From contig CABFPE010000017.1 of NCBI GenBank assembly GCA_900660155.1, forward strand, positions 27,314-56,659: 29,346 nucleotides of DNA. The letters run 5' to 3'. The notes beneath the pieces are model-generated. The model saw only the letters and a program-made list of their open reading frames with translations, ran no database searches and was not told the origin of the DNA. A program made the position numbers and the translations under genes. Shown here piece after piece: positions 1-12,300 of this stretch. The first letter of the stretch is position 1, and each line of letters begins with the position of its first letter. This stretch comes from Hofstenia miamia. Lineage: Eukaryota; Xenacoelomorpha; Acoela; Hofsteniidae.

Positions 1-174
1 TTGAACAATAGATAAAAAATTACGCATAGCAGCATAATGGAATTTTACATGCTTGTACTGTGTTTACGATTGGATACATTTTGACAGTTGAACAATAGAT
101 AAAACCACGTAATATTGACATTGTCTATGAAAGCATGCAAGTTTATACGTAGAGTGGATTAATGGAATTTTACA
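1..174. repeat. Imperfect direct repeat at window start
   Basis: The 17-base string beginning ttgaacaatagataaaa occurs at 1-17 and again at 88-104, and aatggaattttacat occurs at 37-51 and again at 160-174. The spacing differs (87 versus 123 bases), so this is an old duplication with indels and not a clean tandem array. No coding content is seen. It may be part of a larger repeat cut by the window edge. Confidence 0.5.
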
Positions 175-689
175 TTGATGAAAGAACTACCCATAAAGAT
201 TTCAAACTTTTTGGTAAGCTATTTTTATAATTATATCTCAGATATTGTTTTTGATTCTTAACGCTTTTTTACAATATTATCTCTAGTTAGTTTTACAGAT
301 ATTTCTTTTAAAAACATAATTTTATTTTAATGAATTGCTGCGAATTTACCATCCGATGTTAAATTAATTATATACTTTATCATAAATAGAAACGTCGTTT
401 GTTTGTTAATAAACATTTTTAATTGATTTTGTTTAAACTTTTAATATTCATGTGTTTTGATTGTGAATGTCAATTCGTTTTTAATAACAACTTGTTTATT
501 AACCATTAATTTAGATACGACTGTGTGAAATTCATAATGTGCAAATACGTATTGTGTTTGCTTCCTACAGAATTCCCTCAACAACAATGATGATAAACTA
601 ACACAATAGACAAATTTAATATTACGATATATATGATCATTATAAGCTGATGATACATGTCTCCTGAATACTGCAAAAAATGCATTTAT

Positions 690-985
690 TTCGAGTAAAC
701 TATTACAAAAAGATGTAGAGTCACTCTCAAATTATTTTTCGCAAACCAAATTGAGAATAAATAGTTAAAAAAACTCAATTTATAGTATTTACTCCTATTG
801 ACAATGCAACGTCACACAAAATTACTCTCAAGATTGACAACACCACTATACATCAAAAAAAAATTGGTAAGTTATTTAGGTGTAGAAATTGACGCTAACC
901 TTAATTTTCCAAATTTCTTTTTTGCTAAATTGAAAAAATGGCATCCTGTGTTACAGCTCTATCAAGTTCGGGAAAAATAAACAAG
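690..985 (+). mobile_element. Non-LTR retrotransposon fragment (end of RT domain)
   Basis: Conceptual translation in two frames gives the region just after the reverse transcriptase active site of a LINE. A stretch like DVESLSNYFSQTKLRINS and a KTQFIVFTP-like segment are followed by KLVSYLGVEIDANLNF and an LYQVREK end. The order (L..DI..L..YF, K.....F.P, YLGV.ID..L.F) is characteristic of Jockey/CR1-type LINE polymerases. Stops and frameshifts show it is dead. It lies just before a second LINE fragment that starts earlier in the protein, so the two are separate copies. Confidence 0.6.
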
Positions 986-1039
986 TAGTCAATGCGTTTG
1001 TGCTCAGTAAATCAAATTACGATTCTAAGTAAAGGATTA

Positions 1040-2740
1040 CTTAAAACGACTAAAGAAATCTAGCCAAAAATGGAATTTTCTTACTAAAAGCATTGGAAGA
1101 ACCAAAGAACTAAATACTCGTTCTGAAGCAATTAAATATGAAAATAGGACATACAAAAGCAAGAACGATATCGCAAATATTTTAAACAGAAATTGTGAAA
1201 AATGGGTAAATTCAATTTTAAGTTTGAAGAAAATAGAAATTTTTCCACTCATTTGATAGAAGCAGTTTCATTTCAACTTAATTTCCTATTACGAGCTCAA
1301 AAACGTTGTAAACAAGTAACAGTGCTATGGAAGTTTTGAATAATTGTTGAAATGACTTATAAACTAACTGTCAACATTGGTTTGACTTTTTGTTATCCAA
1401 CCAAGTACTAAGAAACCAAGGTTATCCCACAAAGAACTGATTGATATTTTTCACAATTTTCTTGCTATTGCATGATGCAGAATATTTCTGTACTATAAAA
1501 CTTACAATCAAAGGACATTTTCACAAAGATGTTTTTTAAAAAAGTATTCCAAACTTTTCCACAGCACTGTAGATAATAAAAAAACCTTGTGGATCCAGTA
1601 GCCTACCGCATTGGATAATTAAAAAAATATATATTTTTGGTGAATACCTGCTTGTAGGATTTAATCAAAGTATTATAAATAATGATTTTCCCATTCTTCT
1701 AAAACAATCGCATATTTTACTGTTATTTAAAAAATGAGACCCGCTAGATCCCATAAACTATTGACCAAATAGCATAACCCACCCTTTCTCAAAAATATTT
1801 GAAAAGCTTTTAGCTACACAAATGATAATCAAATTATAGTGTCAAATAATCAATTTGGTTTTCGAACTAAATTCGGCACATCTAATGCGATTTTATCAAT
1901 CACAGAAAAAATTAAATTTAAATCAAAGAACTGTATAAGGTCCCATTATACGGAAATATTTCATAATCCTTGGAACTATTTATTAATACGCAGATGATAC
2001 TTGCATGTTACAAGCAGCAGAAAATCCCTTTGCAGCAACCAGACATCTGACAAAAGATATTAAAAATCTCGTAACATATTTCAATCGATACAAACTAAAA
2101 ATTAATTTTGACAAACTCAATTTATGATTTTTTCATCGAATGAACAATTGTTTATTGAAAATATTAAAATTAATGTTTGTGATACTAATATTATTCAAAG
2201 CACGTGCAAATTATCTTGGTGGACTAATAGACAATGGCTTAAAATTTTTTTCCCAAAAATGAAAAAAATGGCAACCTGGAGTCAATTATTTGTACAATTT
2301 GCGTCATGTAGGAAACACTTTTCATTTAGAACTAATTAATTCATTTGTGTTGAGTCAATTTAATTAATGTGCATTTCTCTTTCAAAACATCGCAAAAACG
2401 TTCATCACTATCAAAAATTTTTAACTGGGCATTTAGAACACTGAATTACATTGAAAAGAATGAGTATAACGAAATTAACATCATCATATCTCTATGTATG
2501 ATTCACGAATTTATTCATGAATTAAGTTCATTAAGATTTCTTAATAATTATATCAAAATCAATAAAAGGAATAAAACACAGTTTAGTATCAATAATCGTC
2601 AAGATGCATTTTCTTTCAGATGTTCAATCTTATGGAATGAATTAAGTATTGACATAAAATGTAAGGAAAATTATAAGCACTTCAAGAAAAAATCAATCAA
2701 ATTTTATTTGTATGTATTACATTTATGAGGGCATGAACGT
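1040..2740 (+). mobile_element. Decayed non-LTR retrotransposon, pre-RT through C-terminus
   Basis: Fragments in all three plus frames line up in the order of a LINE polymerase. Near 1050-1210 is a pre-RT segment (SIGRTKELNTRSEAIKYENR, then a DIANILNRN motif). Near 1650-1800 is the RT entry region (FNQSIINNDFP, then an FSKIFEKLL block). Near 1850-1900 is NQFGFRTKFGTSNAI. Near 1990 is the catalytic YADD box, followed by TRHLTKDIKNLVTYFNRY. At 2369-2728 an open stretch ends in QDAFSFRCSILWNELSIDIK, the usual C-terminal block in which F-S-F-R and L-W-N are conserved. Many stops and frame breaks show that no active protein is made. No poly(A) tail or target duplication was identified. Confidence 0.72.
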
Positions 2741-2942
2741 GAAGAATACAGTAGTAATGAAAAGTTATTGGACACCCTAATTAACAAAATTATCGAGGCT
2801 GTTTCACCATTTGCGAATACCACAATAAAGTTACATTTTAAATCCACGTGACAGGGGATAATTTATCAACGTATAGCGTATATTTTAATGATTTATAAGA
2901 ATACGATTAATTAGCATGAGTGAAAATCAATTTAACCCGTTG

Positions 2943-2970
2943 CAGACGCGCTCAAAAGTTTTCGAACATT
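2943..2970. repeat. Tc1 left terminal inverted repeat
   Basis: It contains ctcaaaagttttcgaaca, the inverted counterpart of tgtccgaaaacttttgatcg at the right end. It has diverged at a few positions, consistent with an old insertion. Confidence 0.7.
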
Positions 2971-3104
2971 TTACTTAGTTGCACTAATGTGGGCCCTGGA
3001 TATTAATTAAGCGTTAAGGTTTGACGAATCAAGTTGCATATAGCCTTAATTTGCATTTAATATCATTGAAGCACCCTATTTCTAAACTATTCTGTTGCTA
3101 CATC

Positions 3105-4031
3105 ATGTCTAGATTTGCTAATTGTCTACGTGAAAGAATTATTCAATTGCCTAACGAAAAAACTCGATTCGATCGATTGTTAATCGTCCTAAGAGTGGAA
3201 GACCCATGAAGTCTTCGCATAGATCGAGGTCCTTGCTTGTTCTTACTTCAAAAAAAACGAAAGCTACTGCTGTCGAACTGTACAAGGCAGTATTTCCAGA
3301 TAACACCATCTCTGTTTAAATAAGGCGAATTTTGTTAAAGTACGGTCTTAAATCTTATGTTGCGCGTTGCGCGGTGAAAGCCGGCGTTACGAACGAAACA
3401 TTTAAGGGACCGACTATCATTTGCCAGAGAGCGTCAACACTGAACTGTTGAAGAGTGAACTGTGATTTTCACAGAGGAATTATCGTTTCAACTGCGGCCT
3501 AGTTGCGCGAACGTTGCCGTCGTTTCAAGCATCGGGCATTACATGCTCGATTTGTCACAAACACAGTAAAGCATGGTAGTAAAACGTTGATGGTTTGCGG
3601 TGCTGTTAAGATCGACGTACAAGATCACTGGCTCAAGTTGATGGAACCATGGACTCTGCCAAAAATGTTACCACATTGAAAGATTTTTTTGTCCCAATGG
3701 GGCATATTGATGACTGCCTAATTCAGGACAACGCCCCGTGCCATAAATCGCGAACAATGGATTTTTTTAATAGCCTTGAGCAGACACGGGGATTACGACT
3801 AGTGAATGGCCGGCCCAAAGTCCTGACCTTAACTTAATAGAAGGCCTTTGGCAAATTATAAAGACTAAATTGGCCAAAGTTACCACCGTTTTCAAACCTG
3901 GAAGTTTATGGAACACCATACACACTTTATTTCACAATATTTCTACCGAAGATATTCAAAAACGATTTGAAACTAAGCCTCGCAGAATGAGAGCGGTCAT
4001 TGCCACTTCGGATGGACATACAAAATATTGA
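3105..4031 (+). pseudogene. Tc1-type transposase pseudogene
   Basis: The start at ATG 3105 gives an N-terminal helix-turn-helix region (MSRFANCLRERIIQLPNEKT). After frameshifts come a second HTH-like region around 3230-3400 and the catalytic core. The second acidic residue is in LIQDNAPCHKSR (about 3718-3755). The third is in SPDLNLIEGLW (about 3820-3855), where the glutamate is the DD34E catalytic residue. The C-terminus ends with RRMRAVIATSDGHTKY and a stop near 4031. Stop codons and frame changes at several points mean it cannot encode transposase. Confidence 0.75.
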
Positions 4032-4140
4032 TTACGTTTTTTTGCACTGTTATTGTTTTATTTAGTTTTGTTTAACATTTATAGTCTTGTAAAAGATGAG
4101 TTTTTGTGTTTGTTTCTGCGTTTCAATTGGGATTAACATT

Positions 4141-4167
4141 GTGTCCGAAGACTTTTGATCGCCCTTT
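4141..4167. repeat. Inner direct copy of Tc1 right repeat
   Basis: tgtccgaagacttttgatcg here matches the terminal repeat at 4312 with one change, in the same orientation. Paired outer and inner repeats about 170 bases apart are the IR/DR arrangement known from Sleeping Beauty and related Tc1 elements, where the transposase binds both. No matching inner copy was found at the left end. Confidence 0.6.
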
Positions 4168-4309
4168 ACATAGTTTTTTGTTAATGGGCAATCACTTCAA
4201 AAAAAATACTCGTGTTACAGGCAATTCATGATTTTAACGAAAAAATAGGAATAAGGCTTTCTATTAGTTTAAATATTAATACGGTACACACATTTATAGT
4301 TTTTAGAGG

Positions 4310-4337
4310 GTTGTCCGAAAACTTTTGATCGCTACTG
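4310..4337. repeat. Tc1 right terminal inverted repeat
   Basis: It reads gttgtccgaaaacttttgat followed by cgctactg, with TA immediately after. This defines the outer right end of the transposon. Confidence 0.75.
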
Positions 4338-4344
4338 TACATCA

Positions 4345-4693
4345 GTGATAAGTCTATTTTTTGTAGAACATCGCCCTGGCTTGTTAAGTGGTTACAACAA
4401 TACATGGAAACTTAGAAACAGTGCAACAATATATGCCAGGTTTAACAGAGCAACAAAGAAACATTTTACGGACACCTTTAATATTATTTGCAAAAGTTGC
4501 AAAAATTATAAATATGCGAACAGTTGACGGCTTAAATAATGATTTTAAGGAAAAATTTAAAAGATCAGTAATTGTAATTATAATTGGTAATGATAAAAAT
4601 CATGTTCTGCATTCTAAGATAAACATCAAAAAGACAAAAACGAGGCAGAGTCACATGACCACACTACAACATGCTTTCAGAAATCCTTTATAA
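4345..4693 (+). other. Unassigned open stretch, two overlapping frames
   Basis: Directly outside the Tc1 right end, one frame is open from 4345 to 4527 (60 residues) and another from 4388 to 4693 (101 residues, containing GLTEQQRNILRTPLILFAKV and ending MTTLQHAFRNPL). I recognise neither. Composition is as AT-rich as the surroundings and no splice context or domain is visible. It could be a decayed transposon or a chance open frame. Confidence 0.15.
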
Positions 4694-5118
4694 ATAAAGC
4701 ATGTCACCATATCGTCTATAGAACATGCCCGCAGTTCTTATGAAAAAGGTGTGTCATTCCCTTTTACATACAACTTTGTTGTGTGTACAGGTATTAAAGC
4801 AACATACATACATGCATACAATTATTTGAAATTGGAAAGTGCACTAATATATTTTTAAAATTTTTTACCAAAAATAATAGCGCACTTTGTTTTTAACACC
4901 CTTGAAAATATGCATTAACTTAAATACAAAAGTATACACATTTTAATCATGCTGGAATTCAGCAATAATTTTAATCAGATAGATGAACTACATTATATTT
5001 AAAACATTAACACTTCATAACAAATACCATGTCGAAACAAACTCACTTAGGATGTTGGAATTTGCAAGAACTATGCATTATGATTTCTCTAAACTATAAA
5101 TACATAGATGTTCAGTTA
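4694..5118. other. Downstream flank of RecQ4, no gene seen
   Basis: AT-rich sequence following the RecQ4 stop codon on the minus strand. It probably holds the 3' UTR. On the minus strand ATTAAA-like hexamers occur near 4942 and 4971, which could act as poly(A) signals. No coding sequence was recognised. Confidence 0.3.
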
Positions 5119-6377
5119 TTAAATAAGGTCATTAACCAGCTTTAAGAGCGTAGGAAAGTATATTTTATTGGAAAATCGTGCCCAGAATTGCTTCTGAATG
5201 CACCAAATTTTTGCTGGATGACTCGGTGTATCTATTCCTAATAAAATGAAGGTTAACGCTCGTCCATTCAGATCAGCTTCGTCATAAATTAAAAGCATTT
5301 CCTTTACAGTATCACGAATATCATTCACGTCAAAATTCGAAATGAAATCGGTGGTTTTCATCGAAGTGAGCCCATTTGTGAGATATTGATCTAATTTACT
5401 TTTAATTCCCATTGATAGTTCCAACGTATTCTCTGACCAATTCCTTTCTTCATATAATGATAAACAGTTTTTAGTAGAACATTTTAACAACATTTCAGAT
5501 AAGTAGTGAATGTTACTTAAAGCAAGATCTCTCCGCTCGTTTATACGTGACGAAAGTTTATGTACAAGTGAATCTAATTGAGAAAATTCAAGGTTACAAG
5601 GAATTCGTAAAAGTGTTGATGGGTTGGCTAAATGCACTTTTATGCCATTAACTTGCCATTGAAATAAATCGTTTACAACGTCTTTTACTTCCAAATTGAA
5701 GTGGTCGCAAAGATTGATCAAAGGAAATGACAGCTTTCTACCATCAAATGAGTAGTGAGGATATTTTCTCAGCGTCAGAATTAGGGCATTCCTAAGAGGA
5801 ATGCAAGAACGCAAAATATGAGGTAGGTCTGACAATCTTTTATGAAAGTACACATTACAAATGCTGGAATGCAATTCGTTAACAACTTCCAACGCCTTTT
5901 GAGGACCGCAATCGAACATCATGCTTTCTAAATAACATAAAATAGTTGAAATGACCTCTGGTTGAATATTAATTTCTGTATGCACATCTTTATCCAATGA
6001 AACTAAATGGCCCTCGCAAATGGGTCCATGATTGTGAACCTTGTATATTTTCTTCAACAAAAGTTTTAATTGACGTTTTTCGATGTGAGACGCCCACAGT
6101 CGATTAGCATGTAGAAGCTCGCTGTCATCTGAAAAAAACACATGGCAATAAGCATACGAACTTCGCTTTCTACCAGCCCTTCCCACTTCTTGAATGTAAG
6201 ATTCCACGCTAGAAGGCATGTCATAATGAATGACATTTGCAATATTATCCAAATCTACTCCCATTCCAAAAGCGATGGTGGCTGCAACTATTTTAGTTTC
6301 TCCAGCTTCAAGTCGCTTTACAACTTGCCTCCGCTCGGTTGCACTCATGCCTGCATGATAGCATTCGCATTTTAGAC
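5119..6377 (-). CDS. RECQL4: RecQ4 last exon: motifs V-VI and C-terminal domain
   Basis: The acceptor attttag|GT completes a glycine and the frame runs to the stop at 5121-5119, giving residues 580-998. It holds CYHAGMSATERRQVV, motif V (ATIAFGMGVDL) and motif VI (QEVGRAGRKR) with its arginine finger. About 350 residues follow, matching the RecQ4 zinc-binding and winged-helix-like C-terminus (YCHVFFSDDS, ICEGH, ISTILCYLES, then the FWARF end). It lacks the RQC and HRDC domains of other RecQ families, as expected for RecQ4. Confidence 0.93.
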
Positions 6378-9300
6378 CTAAAATAAAAAAGTTAAGCCCA
6401 TGCTACACGAAAAAGTTTTATCGCCAACTTTTGTTACCAATTTCTGTGGTCCGAATGAACAACTTTTGTTGTTGATTTGGTATGCTGCACGAGCAATTTT
6501 AGTCATTTAATCAGTTTTAGACAAAAGTTGGGGAGGGCATGCTACACGAACGATTTTAGTAGGCGACAAAAATTGTTGATAAAAGTTGTTCGTGTAGCAT
6601 AGTGTTACACCAACTTTTTATATATCAGTTATTTCATTATAAAATATTTAAGAAGGAATTACAAAGATATAGGAAAATGCAGCAAGATTGAAGTTAAAAA
6701 ATATTGCTCATGTATAACATAAAAGCACAACCAAAATATTGAAATATTTTTCATCAATAAATTATTGAAATACGCATAAGCATCAATTAATAAATTATTT
6801 CTCTAAATATTTCTTTTATGTTTATTTTCAAGGCGAAATCTCGAACTACGTATAAAATTCGATGATAAACTGAAATGGTTTATACATTAATTTTAATGCA
6901 AGACAATGTTACGTAATAACTTCATCGTGTTGATTGTGTACATTAATTGCTCAAAAAATTATATACATTAATGAAATCACATTATTAAAAATACGAGTAG
7001 CGTTCAGACCTACAACTTTGTTCACAACTTTTATTTATATTCGATTAAAATTTTCAAATACATTCCAATTCTAAATTAGGGCCTGCAAAATAATTTCTTT
7101 TATTGACCAAAAAGACAGTAACTATATGCACCTCTAATGGTTGATAATAAATTTTAACCTGCAAATGTTTATTTATCATCAGGCTGTTCAGGATTTAATT
7201 TATCTTCTATATTGTCAAAAGCAATCATCGCAGTACGCTTTAATTGTGTATGTTATTAATATTATAGCTCTCAATGTTTGCATTTCATAAACAATGCTTT
7301 TCTTCGAGCTCTATCAATTGCATTTCTTTATCGATTGAATGAGCACATGCTTATAAATGAGTAAATAACTAATTATTAAGAGAGTGAATAATGCGCGAAA
7401 TGGATCTTACACACAAGCGTTTATCAGCGGATTCCGAGTGTTTATCTCTGCCAAAGTAGAATCGATTACTCTGAAAACTTTGTTGACAAAAAAGTTCTGT
7501 TGCGTTCACACTTACAACTTTTGTTGACAACCTCATGAAATTCGAAAAAGTTGTGAACAAAGTTGTACTTTAGGAAATACGTTTAAAAAAAGTCAATATG
7601 CAAGCGTATTGCAAACTATGAATGTCCCTATTTGTAAACCATACATGGATTGAAATCCGCATCCTTGCAGAAGTTGTGAAAACTTGGCAGTATTAAAAAA
7701 TTTTATGCAGAGCGAATGAGTAGAACAATATCATTAAAACCAGAATTCCAAAGCGAAAATTTAAATATAATACTAACCAGAGTTGTTTAATACGATCGCG
7801 ATTTGTTGGCAAATCCTTCTTTGGCTACAATATATTACTATGGCTTCGTTGTGTGAAAAAGCAGGTGTTTTAAGTAGCCTTTGTAAAGATCGTTCTTTCT
7901 CACATGCAGGTTCTCGAGAAACAGTCAACATTAAGCAACTTGGCAACCCCGTTCCTCCAATATGATTATCAATATGTAATAAATCTAACATTGATTTGGT
8001 TGCCGCTGGAGCAGCTGTTGCAGTAAGCGCCAAAATGGAAGCAGAGGTTGATGAAATTATACGACATAAACGTAAATAGGATGGACGAAAATTATGTGAC
8101 CATTCTGATATGCAATGCGCTTCATCGATACATATAAACGAAACTGAGGGAAGTTCAGCAGGCAGCATTCCCCTACCAGAAGCCTAAGTAAAAAGACGGA
8201 TTAATCTATTTCTATAAATTTCCTACACAAATGCTATCACTTCATTTATGAAAATTTGAAGGTGATTTTAATTATATTTAACTTTTGAAGACTTTTGGGG
8301 TTTGGTGACGCGATAGGTAGCATCTCGAGTGAAAAATTAAGATTGAAGTTATGCTTTTCTTCTCTATATATACACATTTATATGTGCCTAAGACTAATTA
8401 TAAAAGCAATAATGGGGAATAACGGTAAAAATTAGTAAAAAGCAGAATCTATGCCTGGTAACAGGACCATGAAATTCCGTTACCATGTAGAACTAATTAG
8501 TTTCTTAATTATTAATTGAATTAATATTTCAACTATGCCAATATTTGGTGATATGATAGTGCACTAACCATAAAGGAATATAACATTTTATCATATGCGT
8601 ATTTTATAGAGGAGCAGTATGTTATGATGTAAATAGTCTATACTTGTTAACTTTTTGAAATTTCATTACCAACTAGTTTTGTGTTCATAGATCAAAGAAA
8701 AATGAATTTCTCAAAAAACAATTATATCTCATTGATGAACCTACTAAGTAGTCACACATGACACATTTCGATAAAAAATAAGTTATAATTGACTGAGTAG
8801 CATCCATTTTAACAGTGAAAATGAAATTCCGTTAGTGTTTGACCAGACCGATTACAGTTTCTTAGGTCTAGCAAAATGAGTCGAGAAAAAATGAAAATTA
8901 AATTTTGTATCTACTGTAAAAAGATAAAAATTTTATGAAAAATATACCGTAAATCTCAATATTTTGATCTTTGAAAAGTTTGCAGATTAATATTCTCTTA
9001 AAGTATATTCGCGAGTTGATAATTTCGCGAATGCCTCGATAAGTTTTATGGTAATGAGTTAGTGAATTTATTTGTAGCAATACATAATTAGTTTCTATGT
9101 TGCTAGGGTTATTTTATATGAATTTTACGATCATATCCAAATACTAAAACTATAACAAATGCTAGCAAACTGGGCCTAAAATGATTCTTTAACTCTTCAA
9201 AACACGGAAATACTTTTAATCGAGGAAAGCTATATTTCGTCAATTCAGCAATTAATGTATCTATTTGAGAAGACTTCCAAATTTCTCAATAGACTTGGAA

Positions 9301-12300
9301 AGAATTGTTCGAAAATGTGGACAAAACAATTTGCATATTTAATGTTACGATGAGAAGCTTAGGGATAAATATGAAATTGAGATAGCTAGCGACATATAAT
9401 CCAATATGTTACTTCAAAAATGCAAAAAACAATAAAAAATTTATTACTTTATTATCAACAAAAATAAAATTTGATGGAAATGACATTTATGAAAAAAATT
9501 ATCAGGAATTTATAAACCACGATTGTCTGAATTTGACCTCTATAAACAAATTTTAACTGTTTTTCAATACATTGTGAATACTACGCAGCGGTTATACTTT
9601 TGACTTATACTCGCACTTCAAACTTGAAAACGAATAAGCCTCAAATAAATGTATTCCCCATACTTCATTCGAAAGAGTGATAAACATTACTAACTTCTTA
9701 GACAGTCTAATAACCGTATGTTGAGCATTTCCCTAAACTTATCTGGACAACGTAACACATATGGCATGATACCACCATGTTTCGATAAATAGAGATACTG
9801 AAATTATCGATTACAAATAGTCTAAATAATAAATCAAGTAATTGAAGGTTTAAAATTCATTTGGGTTGTTGTTACAAGTTTTATGTAAAAGGTGCACCAT
9901 CTCCAAGCAATTTTCTTATAGTGGCTGTTGTCTATTACCAATATACTTTATAATTTATTCCTACATTTAAAACACTGTCATTTTTCGTTAAACAGCATTC
10001 TGTAGCATTTTCTATTTTTCAACTGCGTAAATTTCAAATTTAAATTTATGTGCCATATTTATCACGAGGGTCTAATGTGGCATTTATTATGAAGTAAATT
10101 CATTTACTTTTTATGCGAAACCCTTTTTTTATATTTTTAGATATCGATAGTGTATAACTTTGGTTATGCAGTACGTTCATATTGGTTAGATATAACCCGT
10201 TGGGAACAATATTACCCAGCAAAGAAAATCTCAGTTAATGAGTATTCCTACGGTATTTTCTTCGAAAAATACGGAAACGAATGGGATATTGAAAGAGTTA
10301 TGTTAGAAGGACTCTATGTAGTATTCAAGATAGAATCTTTCTGATATCATATCGTCTGCTGATCTGGATGAAACTCATGAAGAATTTCATAAAGTAAAGT
10401 TATCCTGTGACTAAGTTTATGGATTTCGAACCCGTTCGAATATGTTCAGTATTTCAGAATTCAGAATTTTGAATACGAAGATAATGTTGAAAACCCGAAA
10501 GACGCTACGATTTAGGATGACACTTGTGATGAATCAGCAGGAAGTGATTTGGAAAATAAGGAATGACAATGGAGGCCAAAACTGAAACAATTTTTCGCTG
10601 ACCTCAATAGTGATGCAATGGTAATCACAACTTTATTCCAATGTTTCTCTGATTACATCGATGAGGGATTTTTGCAAGTCATATATGACGAAACCAATTT
10701 TTACGCTCATTAGAACATAGATTCCAATTTTAGTGTTAACATTGAATAGTCTAGACTGCTTATTGGCTGTTCAAAGTGGATGTCATTAATCAAACTTCAC
10801 CAAATTCATCAATACTGAAAAAGAACCATTTGATTCCGACAAGTGGCTCATTTCATGAACAGAACAAGGTGAAGAGAAATTAAAAGTAATATATGATAAA
10901 ATCTCCTTTTCCAATGCCAAAGGACTAGAAGTTCATCTTAATAAACAGACATTCCATTCGACAATATCTTCACAATAATCCGAAAAAAGCATGAAATGCC
11001 AAACGCAGTCTCATCCATCATGAGGGTAAATAGCATCACCTTATTGCGATTTATTCTATATGACAAATATTGCTTTGAAAACCATGTTGAACACCTAGCA
11101 AAAAACCACAACTTTTTATCTCATTAAGAAGCTCCCTTCATTGAGTTTTCATTTCTGATGGCCAAAGATTATATAAATGACACTTTTTTCCTCAGTTGAC
11201 TTATTGCACTACGGTTTGGGCAGAACACAAAAAGACTATATATCCTCGATAAAATCCAAAGAAGATTCATGAAATCAAATATCATTACTAAATGTATTCC
11301 ATGTTCAGAAATTGTGGTTTCAAGAAATGCAAAACTATAATTGTAGAAAAATTAGTAGAGCATAGAAGACCAACGTTACACTTTTGGCACAGGGTGTAAA
11401 CTCATTGAAGACTACAAAATCTGTAAAATAAAATTAATGGATGTAATAATTCCGTAGAAATTTTACGAATACCAGCATAAAAGGTAAACCTGTATTTCAC
11501 ACATTAATGTATGTTTGGTCCAGTAAATGTTAAATCTTTTGAGCAATACTATAAATAACATTTGCATTATAAATAATGTAAAAACTAGGCTTGTCCAATC
11601 GGGTGGAGATCCCCATGGATTTCGTAGGGTGGGGTGAAGATGAAAGATAGTTTTATTAATTTTCGAAATATAGGTAGAAAATGACATATCTATCCTATAA
11701 CTGGCCAGCTTTGTGCGAAGTTAATTATAATTATTCCCGCTCATTCGTCTCAAAAATATTTCTTCTGCATCAAGCCACATAAATATAAGAAACATTTTGT
11801 CAATCATTAAATTTGCTGTTCAAAATTCTGATTTTTGAAATAAACAATCAGTTTGGTTCTTCAACAGAATAAAAAAATAATGTGTTTAAAGATGATTTTG
11901 GGAGTAGGTTGAAACTAAAGGTGCTGAGAAACTGGCTGACTTGTCAGACTTGTATGTCAGTGAGGTGGGGATCCGTTGGGCCTCATGGGATCCTCACGGA
12001 AAATATGAGGGATGAGGGATCAGAATTTTGCCTCATGGACAAACCCGGTAAAAAGCATATCGTAAAAAGTACAAACCAGTGTAATACTTTCAGGCGAAAC
12101 TAATAAGAGAGCCAATTTGTTTTCTGAAAGCCGTTTTAAAACGCGTTTTCGCTGAGTCGCTGTCAGTCCAGAATGCAAGCATGCCCCGGAAACACCACGT
12201 GGCAAGGACGCCACTTGGTCATCCATAAGTGCAACTAACGGAGAGATTACTATGGATATGCCACCACATTGCTTATGAAGCAAATACGCCGCCAATTGAT

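Larger units (their letters stand above)
2943..4337 (+). mobile_element. Tc1-like DNA transposon, inactive
   Basis: The left end reads cagacgcgctcaaaagtttt and the right end, read in reverse, cagtagcgatcaaaagtttt. Both continue with matching ttcg(g)aaca-like sequence, forming inverted repeats of about 28 bases. The right repeat is followed by TA (4338-4339), the Tc1/mariner target dinucleotide; the left flank has decayed. Inside lies a broken DD34E-type transposase. About 1.4 kb is a normal length for Tc1 elements. A second copy of the right repeat sits 171 bases further in (4141). Confidence 0.8.

Noticed and set aside
6142..6375. Plus-strand open frame of 77 residues
   Set aside because: It lies antisense to the last RecQ4 exon, where minus-strand helicase motifs V and VI are unmistakable.
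7783..7965. Plus-strand open frame of 60 residues
   Set aside because: Antisense shadow of the RecQ4 exon with the DEAH box and motif IV.
11463..11687. Minus-strand open frame in RecQ4 intron 4
   Set aside because: No recognisable motif and no splice context; compatible with a chance open frame.
11882..12103. Plus-strand open frame of 73 residues
   Set aside because: It overlaps the RecQ4 exon on the other strand at its end and has no known motif.
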